From positions 1-25,770 of the forward strand of contig CAYMUL010000043.1 of the NCBI GenBank assembly GCA_964393605.1: a stretch of DNA of 25,770 bases, in the 5' to 3' direction. Numbering within the stretch: position 1 is the first letter of the stretch; each line of letters opens with the position of its first letter. Below, in pieces: positions 1 through 5,632 of the stretch. The notes under the pieces were generated by a model. It was not told the origin of the DNA. It did not search any database and saw nothing but the letters and a program-made list of their open reading frames with translations. Source of the DNA: CAYMUL01 sp964393605 (GTDB lineage Bacteria > Bacteroidota > Ignavibacteria > Ignavibacteriales > Ignavibacteriaceae). Position numbers and translations under genes: made by a program.

Positions 1-42
1 CGTGAGGGTGACCCTAACCAATTGTTTTTATTTGATTTATAA
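1..42 (+). CDS. C-terminal tail of a truncated gene, probably cas7 (csd2)
   Basis: The window opens inside a reading frame that reads REGDPNQLFLFDL and stops at TAA (40-42). Only 13 codons are visible, so the sequence itself does not identify the protein. Type I-C loci usually run cas3-cas5-cas8c-cas7-cas4-cas1-cas2, and cas4-cas1-cas2 follow on the same strand, so Cas7 (Csd2, the crRNA-binding backbone subunit of Cascade) is the expected neighbour. That assignment is inference from gene order. The gap to cas4 is 136 bases and is filled by a palindromic repeat element, which is more than usual inside a cas operon. Confidence 0.4.
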   Translation, partial: REGDPNQLFLFDL

Positions 43-94
43 CCGGACAGTAGTGATGAAAAATATATTTTAATTGATATAACATGATTTTTAT

Positions 95-163
95 TTCGTC
101 CCTACGGGACTGATTATTTTTTTAGTCTCAGCTTTTATAAATATCTTGTCCCTAATGGGACAA
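95..163. repeat. REP-like element: two short palindromes between cas7 tail and cas4
   Basis: Two hairpin-forming palindromes lie 35 bases apart: GTCCC-TAC-GGGAC at 98-110 and TTGTCCC-TAAT-GGGACAA at 146-163. The same TCCCTAnGGGA core recurs, partly decayed, at 5235-5347 in this window, where one copy also follows an 'aatatct' string when read on the minus strand. The pattern is that of a dispersed REP-type palindromic unit. It sits in the gap between the presumed cas7 stop and cas4 and reaches to within 15 bases of the chosen cas4 start. A hairpin here could alter transcript stability between cas7 and cas4; that effect is inferred. Confidence 0.55.
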
Positions 164-178
164 CCAAACGAGATAAAA

Positions 179-802
179 ATGTATACCGAAGATGATTTCA
201 TAATGATTAGCGCATTGCAACATTATATCTACTGCCCGAGACAGTGCGGGTTAATTCATGTTGATGATGTTTGGCAGGAAAATCTTTTCACTACGAAAGG
301 AAACATCCTTCACGAAAAAGTTGATACCGATACATACGAAACTCGCGGCGCAACAAAAACTGTTCGTGGATTGCGAATTCACTCACTTCAACACGGTATC
401 GTTGGAAGATGCGATGTTGTTGAATTCATCAAATCCAAAAATGGCGAACAAATTATTCCCGTGGAATTTAAATCCGGACAACCGAAAGAAGATATTAGCG
501 ATAAAGTACAATTATGCGCACAAGCTATCTGTCTTGAAGAAATGCTAAACATCCCGATAAACAGCGGCGCATTCTTTTATGGAAAAATTCGAAGAAGAAA
601 TTATATCGAGATAGATGATCAACTCCGTAGCGAAACAATTAACGTAATTTCTGAAGTAAGAAAAATTATCGAAACAAAAAAGGTTCCTAAAATTGAGTAC
701 ACTCAAAAATGCAGAAACTGTTCCCTCTACTCAATTTGCCAACCCAAAGCAATGAATAACAATAAACTTAAAACTTATATCAATAAACTTTTTGAAACAT
801 GA
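179..802 (+). CDS. cas4: CRISPR-associated protein Cas4 (type I-C)
   Basis: Cas4 is a RecB-like nuclease with a 4Fe-4S cluster that works with Cas1-Cas2 to trim prespacers and select the PAM. Counting from the ATG at 179 (207 residues), the cluster ligands are visible: Cys19 in YCPRQC near the N terminus, and Cys178, Cys181 and Cys187 in CRNCSLYSIC near the C terminus. RecB nuclease motifs appear in order: GRCDVVEF (metal-binding Asp), PVEFKSG (Glu/Lys) and QLCAQAICLEE. The frame stays open upstream to a TTG at 146, but that TTG lies in the palindromic repeat. The ATG at 179 gives MYTEDDFIMISALQH, the usual N terminus of this family, so it is preferred. The gene overlaps cas1 by 4 bases (ATGA), implying translational coupling. 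Confidence 0.95.
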   Translation: MYTEDDFIMISALQHYIYCPRQCGLIHVDDVWQENLFTTKGNILHEKVDTDTYETRGATKTVRGLRIHSLQHGIVGRCDVVEFIKSKNGEQIIPVEFKSGQPKEDISDKVQLCAQAICLEEMLNIPINSGAFFYGKIRRRNYIEIDDQLRSETINVISEVRKIIETKKVPKIEYTQKCRNCSLYSICQPKAMNNNKLKTYINKLFET

Positions 803-1863
803 AAAAACATCTTAACACGCTATACATAACAAGCGATAACGCATATCTCCACAAAGAAAGAGAAACTTTTGTAGTTGAAATAACAGGTGAAAGCGGAGAA
901 AGAAAAAAAGTATTTCAAGCACCGGTTCATTCAATAGAAAACATTGTCTGCTTTGGATTTAAAGCTATCTCCCCATCGCTCATGTCCTTTTGTACAGAAA
1001 ATAATATCGGAATAAGCTATCTGCTCGAAACAGGAAAATTTCTTGCAAAAGTTTATGGTCCTCAAAAAGGAAATGTTCTTTTGAGGAAAGCACAATATGC
1101 AATTTCCGATAATGAATTCAGTTCGTTAAAAATTGCACGCCCAATCATTGCGGCCAAGGCGGCTAATTACAGACACATACTTCAGCGGCATCAGCGCAAT
1201 CATCCCGAACAAACTTCCGATGCGCTGAATATTGTAGTTGATACAATCGGCAACCGGCTAAACAAAATAAAAATGTGCGAATCGCTTGAAGAACTTCGCG
1301 GCTATGAAGGTGAGTGCGCAAACGCTTACTTCAGCGTGCTATCAAATTTAATTACTGCACAACAGGAAGATTTTTTATTCACTAAAAGAAGTAGAAGACC
1401 GCCACTTGATGAAGTGAATGCGCTTCTTTCATTTCTTTATGCGATACTCGCAAACGATGTACGTTCGGCGTTAGAAACTGTCGGGCTTGATCCGCAAGTT
1501 GGTTTTCTCCATCAGCTAAGACCCGGCAGGCCCAGTCTCGCACTTGATGTTATGGAAGAATTCCGGGCATACTTTGCAGATAGAGTTATGCTGAATCTTA
1601 TCAATCTAAAACAAGTAACAAAAAAAGATTTTGTCCGACGAACACTATCCGGAGATACAACCGAATCGGGGGAAGTTAGGATGAGCGACGAAGCAAGAAA
1701 AGCAGTGCTTAGTGCGTATCAGAAAAAAAAGCAGGAAGAGATTACCCATCCGTTCTTGAATGAGAAAATGACAGTAGGTTTGCTTCCGCATATTCAGGCA
1801 CAATTGCTTGCAAGATATATTAGAGGTGATATGGAAGATTACCCCCCATTTTATTTGAGGTAA
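799..1863 (+). CDS. cas1: CRISPR-associated endonuclease/integrase Cas1 (type I-C)
   Basis: Cas1 is the integrase subunit of the Cas1-Cas2 complex and inserts new spacers at the leader end of the array. The 354 residues show an N-terminal beta domain (about 1-85) and an alpha-helical catalytic domain. The metal-binding residues are in place: Glu170 in GYEGECANAYF, His238 in GFLHQLRPGRPS, and Asp250 in SLALDVMEEFR. Length and motifs match type I-C Cas1 (about 340 residues). The ATG overlaps the cas4 stop by 4 bases, and only 2 bases separate the stop from cas2, so the three adaptation genes form one translational unit. No disruption is seen, so adaptation should be functional. Confidence 0.97.
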   Translation: MKKHLNTLYITSDNAYLHKERETFVVEITGESGERKKVFQAPVHSIENIVCFGFKAISPSLMSFCTENNIGISYLLETGKFLAKVYGPQKGNVLLRKAQYAISDNEFSSLKIARPIIAAKAANYRHILQRHQRNHPEQTSDALNIVVDTIGNRLNKIKMCESLEELRGYEGECANAYFSVLSNLITAQQEDFLFTKRSRRPPLDEVNALLSFLYAILANDVRSALETVGLDPQVGFLHQLRPGRPSLALDVMEEFRAYFADRVMLNLINLKQVTKKDFVRRTLSGDTTESGEVRMSDEARKAVLSAYQKKKQEEITHPFLNEKMTVGLLPHIQAQLLARYIRGDMEDYPPFYLR

Positions 1864-1865
1864 AG

Positions 1866-2156
1866 ATGTTAGTAGTTGTAAGTTATGATGTAGCAACCAC
1901 AACAGCCGCCGGAAGAAAGCGGCTGCGAAAAGTAGCCGAAACCTGTTTGGATTTCGGTTTGCGTGTTCAAAATTCAGTGTTCGAATGTAGCGTTGACCCT
2001 GCGCAGTGGGAAATATTCAAAGACAAATTGCTCTCTCTTTATAACGATGAAGAAGATAGTTTAAGATTTTATTTTCTCGGCGCAAATTGGCAGAGGCGAG
2101 TTGAACATCACGGAAGTAAAGGAATTCCAAATCTTGATGACCCATTAATATTTTAA
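1866..2156 (+). CDS. cas2: CRISPR-associated protein Cas2 (type I-C)
   Basis: Cas2 is the ferredoxin-fold dimer that bridges two Cas1 dimers in the spacer-integration complex. The 96-residue protein opens with MLVVVSYDV, placing the conserved Asp8 at the end of the first beta strand. It continues with the Arg-rich helix (GRKRLRKVAE) and the QNSVFECSVD strand, and ends in DDPLIF, a form common in type I-C Cas2. The start is 2 bases after the cas1 stop. It is the last protein gene before the leader and array, so the cas operon probably ends in the leader region. Confidence 0.96.
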   Translation: MLVVVSYDVATTTAAGRKRLRKVAETCLDFGLRVQNSVFECSVDPAQWEIFKDKLLSLYNDEEDSLRFYFLGANWQRRVEHHGSKGIPNLDDPLIF

Positions 2157-2317
2157 CGCTAACTGAAGCGAACATTAAAGTACCGATTGATTAGCGGTTG
2201 AAAATTTGGACAAAAAACCCATATCTAAAAATTTTTTTCTTTGTAAAGAAATTTCAGAATGGTTTAGCGGAATCGAAGTAATAAATTATTTTTGTACAAT
2301 AGTTTAAGAACTATACA
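2157..2317 (+). promoter_or_regulatory. CRISPR leader
   Basis: An AT-rich, gene-free stretch of 161 bases separates cas2 from the first repeat. It lies on the side opposite the altered terminal repeat, so it should be the leader that directs pre-crRNA transcription and spacer integration. It contains a perfect inverted repeat TTTCTTT-GT-AAAGAAA (2236-2251) and a Bacteroidota-type promoter candidate: TTTA at 2263-2266, 20 bases, then TATTTTTG at 2287-2294, which fits TAnnTTTG. That promoter would start transcription around 2300, just ahead of the first repeat at 2318. Leader identity follows from position; the promoter elements are pattern matches. Confidence 0.75.
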
Positions 2318-4202
2318 GTCGCGCTCCATGCGAGCGCGTGGATTGAAACTGGCTCAGATATTTCACTCTCGACTTAAACTGCGTCGCGCTCCATGCGAGC
2401 GCGTGGATTGAAACAAACGCTTGGGGACTCATCCATGCAGCTAAGTTCTGGTCGCGCTCCATGCGAGCGCGTGGATTGAAACAAGTCTAAAGGCTCCTAA
2501 GCCGGTTTGGTCTGTGTCGCGCTCCATGCGAGCGCGTGGATTGAAACACAGACGGAAAACCTAAAAGTGTACCTTGTGTTAGTCGCGCTCCATGCGAGCG
2601 CGTGGATTGAAACAGTATACGCCCAAAACTCACCGCAAAGGGCATCGGGGTCGCGCTCCATGCGAGCGCGTGGATTGAAACTATGTAGCGACATATCGAC
2701 TGCAGGGAATTCCCCGTCGCGCTCCATGCGAGCGCGTGGATTGAAACAATCCGCTGCGCTATCCGGTCAATTAATTCAGGGCGTCGCGCTCCATGCGAGC
2801 GCGTGGATTGAAACTCCTGCGCTTTAATATCAACGTCAAAATCTACTGTCGCGCTCCATGCGAGCGCGTGGATTGAAACCGCCGATAGCGAACAAGATGA
2901 CAAGACTTTTGCAGTCGCGCTCCATGCGAGCGCGTGGATTGAAACGAACAACCCCAACACCTCGTAAATATTATACATTGGTCGCGCTCCATGCGAGCGC
3001 GTGGATTGAAACCCGGATTTATCATACGGATTCTGCCATGCCCTCGTCGCGCTCCATGCGAGCGCGTGGATTGAAACTATTTTTTAAATAGTTAATCACA
3101 ATTGCCACATAAGTCGCGCTCCATGCGAGCGCGTGGATTGAAACTGCTTTTCCGCGCGCTCCACACCGAATTTTTTTGTCGCGCTCCATGCGAGCGCGTG
3201 GATTGAAACTCGACTGTTATCAATGTATTTATTGACCCCTTCGGTCGCGCTCCATGCGAGCGCGTGGATTGAAACTGGGAGAAGCCGGTTATGTCGTAAT
3301 TCTCTCGCGGTCGCGCTCCATGCGAGCGCGTGGATTGAAACCTTTTTTTTTGTTGGTGTAAAATTTGTTACTCCGGTCGCGCTCCATGCGAGCGCGTGGA
3401 TTGAAACCTGTATTGGCAGATGTCATCAGCAAGCTGGCATGCGTCGCGCTCCATGCGAGCGCGTGGATTGAAACCCTTTGACTGCGCCTAATATGCCCGT
3501 TGATAGTGGTCGCGCTCCATGCGAGCGCGTGGATTGAAACCCGGAAATATGAATATTGCGAAAAAATTAAAACTGGTCGCGCTCCATGCGAGCGCGTGGA
3601 TTGAAACTTTTTTAAATAAATTTTATTGTATAAAAATTGCGTCGCGCTCCATGCGAGCGCGTGGATTGAAACTTTTTTACGCCAAATGTTAGCGCTCCCA
3701 TATATACGTCGCGCTCCATGCGAGCGCGTGGATTGAAACGTTTGTGTAAAATTTATTGCTCCGCACAGAACGGTGTCGCGCTCCATGCGAGCGCGTGGAT
3801 TGAAACTAGGCGCAGTTAAAGGCAAAGTTGGTCCAGTAAGTCGCGCTCCATGCGAGCGCGTGGATTGAAACTACCAATATATTTTGCGCACGCAACCCGC
3901 TCTTAGAGTCGCGCTCCATGCGAGCGCGTGGATTGAAACATTTTTTGTTTTTACCACTTTTAAAATCCGCAAGTCGCGCTCCATGCGAGCGCGTGGATTG
4001 AAACTGTTGCTATAATTACATCAGCTTTGTGCGGCATCGTCGCGCTCCATGCGAGCGCGTGGATTGAAACTGAAACTCCGTCCACTGATGCACCTTCGGA
4101 CACTGTCGCGCTCCATGCGAGCGCGTGGATTGAAACTCAAGCGGAACTTGCCCGATTTTTCGGGTTGAGCGTCGCGCTCCATGCGAGCGCGTGGATTGAA
4201 AA
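2318..4202 (+). CRISPR. Type I-C CRISPR array, 29 repeats and 28 spacers
   Basis: The 32-base repeat begins GTCGCGCTCC, ends GTGGATTGAAAC, and recurs 29 times with 33-36 base spacers. Repeat starts include 2318, 2383, 2451, 2516, 2582, 2650 and so on to 4105 and 4171. Copies look identical except the last (4171-4202), whose final base is A instead of C; this marks the leader-distal end. Each repeat contains a 7-bp stem, CGCGCTC with GAGCGCG, around a 5-base CATGC loop, as expected for Cas5d processing. The ATTGAAAC 3' end is typical of type I-C handles and fits the adjacent cas4-cas1-cas2. With the leader on the left, spacer 1 (2350-2382) is newest and spacer 28 (4137-4170) oldest. Spacer pairs 16/22 and 18/23 overlap in their targets. 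Both strands contain spurious open frames through the array because repeat plus spacer averages near 66 bases. Confidence 0.98.
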
Positions 4203-4243
4203 GTGGAAAGAAATAAAATCGAAAAATGAAAAAGATCAGTCTC

Positions 4244-4819
4244 TCAAATTGTTGCGAAGTTTATTGCATCCTTATTCCATGCGGGTAATGTAGTTATTGC
4301 GTTAATCACTTCTTCCGGTTCATTCACGAATCTCCACATCTCGAGATGTTCCTTTCGCATAAAATTTTCTTCAACACATTTTTCAAATAATTTTTTTAGC
4401 GGATCATAAAAATTATTGGTATTCAAAATTACAATCGGTTTCAAAAATAAGCCAAGACGTTTTAAAGTAATTGCTTCGAGTAATTCTTCGAAAGTTCCAC
4501 TACCGCCGGGGAGCGCAACAAGTCCGTCAACTTCCTCTAAAAGTTTTGCTTTTCTTTCATGCATTGTTTCGGTTAGCACAAGTTCGGTTAAATCGGGATG
4601 CGCCCATTCAACATCAACCATAAATTTCGGCATAATTCCCTTTACACTTCCGCCGTTGTTTAACATAGTATCGGCAAGTTTTCCCATGAGACCTTTCGCG
4701 CCGCCGCCGCAGACAGCTTCGATATTGTTTTTTACAAATTCAAGTGCGAGTTTTTCTGTCGCATCAAAATATACCTTGTTTAATTTTGCGCTGGATGCAC
4801 AATAGACTGTTATCTTCAA
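4244..4819 (-). CDS. LOG-family (TIGR00730) nucleotide 5'-monophosphate phosphoribohydrolase-like protein
   Basis: LOG-fold proteins release a free base from nucleoside 5'-monophosphates; plant and some bacterial members activate cytokinins in this way. The 191 residues show a Rossmann-like start (KITVYCASS), the loop CGGGAKGLMGKLAD, and the family signature PGGSGTFEELLEA with the catalytic Glu, preceded by METMHERK-like residues (TETMHERKAKL). The start is a TTG at 4819: an in-frame TAA lies just upstream, and the resulting MKITVYCASS matches the family N terminus. A purine-rich GAAGAGAAG precedes it. The gene converges on the CRISPR array, ending 41 bases from the last repeat. It is probably a housekeeping gene; its actual substrate cannot be read from the sequence. 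Confidence 0.85.
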   Translation of the reverse strand: MKITVYCASSAKLNKVYFDATEKLALEFVKNNIEAVCGGGAKGLMGKLADTMLNNGGSVKGIMPKFMVDVEWAHPDLTELVLTETMHERKAKLLEEVDGLVALPGGSGTFEELLEAITLKRLGLFLKPIVILNTNNFYDPLKKLFEKCVEENFMRKEHLEMWRFVNEPEEVINAITTLPAWNKDAINFATI

Positions 4820-4980
4820 ATTCTTCTCTTCTTAAAAAATAAAATTGTTACCTCAAGTTAAGTTTAACGAAAATATTTTTGTAAAATTTTATTTGACGGA
4901 TAATAGCGCGGGGAAAGAAGTAACAATTAATAATTAACAGTGAGTAGTTAATATTTTAGGTTGAGCGTTGCGCTGGGAAG

Positions 4981-5050
4981 CAATTGAGAATTGGGAATTG
5001 TGAATGGAGAATTGGACAATGATAAATTGAAAATGATAAATTAAAAATTT
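4981..5050. repeat. Degenerate heptamer tandem repeat
   Basis: The stretch divides cleanly into ten 7-base units: caattga, gaattgg, gaattgt, gaatgga, gaattgg, acaatga, taaattg, aaaatga, taaatta, aaaattt. The first five are close to GAATTGN, and the later ones drift toward A/T. A related 7-base repeat, ATTATCM (KGATAAT on the other strand), sits inside the coding region at 9317-9351. Heptamer arrays of this kind are a recurring feature of genomes in the Bacteroidota/Chlorobiota group, as recalled rather than checked. Confidence 0.6.
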
Positions 5051-5234
5051 TTATCGTGATTGATTTTTTTCGTTACTACCTTTCAATTGAAATCACGACC
5101 AATTCTGACAAAATATTTTTTTCAGTTTCTGCATACCCTTGGCAATTATGGCTAAAGCAACTTATTGTAAAATGCTCAACTTTTAATTTCGTAGCTCATG
5201 GTAGTTGATGATTCGAACAGTAAAAATTATGTTA

Positions 5235-5406
5235 TTTCATACATACGGGATTTTTTTAACCACGCGGTATTTGGTTCCCAATCCATAGGATGTTCCATAT
5301 ATTTTTCCTAACGGGAAAAATAATTTAAATTCACATTCCGTAGGGATGAGATATTGGTAAAAAAAATAACGCAACTGAAGCTAAATCCCCGAAAGCGTTC
5401 GGGGAT
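5235..5406. repeat. Cluster of short REP-like palindromes
   Basis: Five short inverted repeats occur within 172 bases: a decayed tttcatacatacgggat (5235-5251), ATCC-ATA-GGAT (5281-5291), ATTTTTCC-TAACG-GGAAAAAT (5301-5321), ATTCC-GTA-GGGAT (5335-5347), and a perfect 9-bp stem ATCCCCGAA-AGCG-TTCGGGGAT (5385-5406) followed by a T-run. The first four share the TCCCTAcGGGA plan of the element beside cas4. The fifth has different arms; with its T-run it could act as a terminator, although no gene is seen to end there. Confidence 0.5.
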
Positions 5407-5598
5407 GAAATTTTTTTACTGTTGGAATGCTCTCATTACCAAAGTAAGAACAACAACAACTTGGTGAACATTTAACTTTGGTTCTTGCTTGTCCAGGTTG
5501 GGCGTGCATATGGATAAAAATGTTGACACCAATAAAAAGCCAAATAATATTTCATAATTGGTACAGAATAAATTCTTAGCCCGTTGAGTACGATAAGT

Positions 5599-5606
5599 TA
5601 TATTTG
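5599..5606 (+). promoter_or_regulatory. Candidate Bacteroidota-type -7 box for the TonB receptor gene
   Basis: TATATTTG at 5599-5606 matches the TAnnTTTG -7 element read by the Bacteroidota primary sigma factor. It lies 26 bases before the ATG at 5633, so the transcript would begin about 20 bases upstream of the start codon. The -33 TTTG element is poorly matched (only TTAG-like bases around 5576-5579), so this is a partial match. Confidence 0.35.
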
Positions 5607-5632
5607 TACATCAATTCATAAAAAAAAATTTG

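Larger units (their letters stand above)
4820..5632. other. Gene-free region with repeat debris
   Basis: About 0.8 kb without a credible coding frame lies between the divergent LOG and TonB-receptor genes. From left to right it holds the upstream region of LOG; an A/T-rich heptamer repeat (4981-5050); an 8-base inverted repeat TCGTGATT/AATCACGA (5054-5061 and 5091-5098); a cluster of short palindromes (5235-5406); another 8-base inverted repeat ACCAAAGT/ACTTTGGT (5438-5445 and 5475-5482); and a promoter candidate for the receptor near 5599. No tRNA, riboswitch or insertion-sequence reading frame was recognised. The stretch reads like an accumulation site for small dispersed repeats. Confidence 0.6.

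Noticed and set aside
146..178. Longer cas4 start at TTG 146 or ATG 155
   Set aside because: These codons lie in the palindromic repeat, and the added residues do not match the Cas4 N terminus; ATG 179 does.
3145..3177. Spacer 13 contains CGCGCTCCA, identical to repeat positions 3-11
   Set aside because: Nine bases in a single spacer can occur by chance; no flanking repeat-like sequence supports a degenerate repeat.
3078..3640. Possible third related spacer pair, 12 and 20 (shared TTTTTTAAATA), and a weak likeness of spacer 20 to 16/22
   Set aside because: The shared stretch is low-complexity A/T and the remaining bases do not align convincingly.
4071..4104. Spacer 27 begins TGAAAC, repeating the end of the repeat
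   Set aside because: A six-base match next to the junction is too short to argue for slippage or a mis-sized integration; the spacer length is normal.
4137..4170. Hairpin CCCGA-TTTT-TCGGG in spacer 28 as an array terminator
   Set aside because: No T-run follows and a repeat comes immediately after; it is spacer content.
2487..4293. Several open frames on both strands through the CRISPR array, with repeated peptides such as VALHASAWIET and SIHALAWSAT
   Set aside because: They are translations of the CRISPR repeat; the near-66-base period keeps frames open. Not genes.
4820..5632. Riboswitch or small RNA gene in the gap before the TonB receptor
   Set aside because: No recognised riboswitch core (for example cobalamin-type) was found; the structure seen is explained by short dispersed palindromes.
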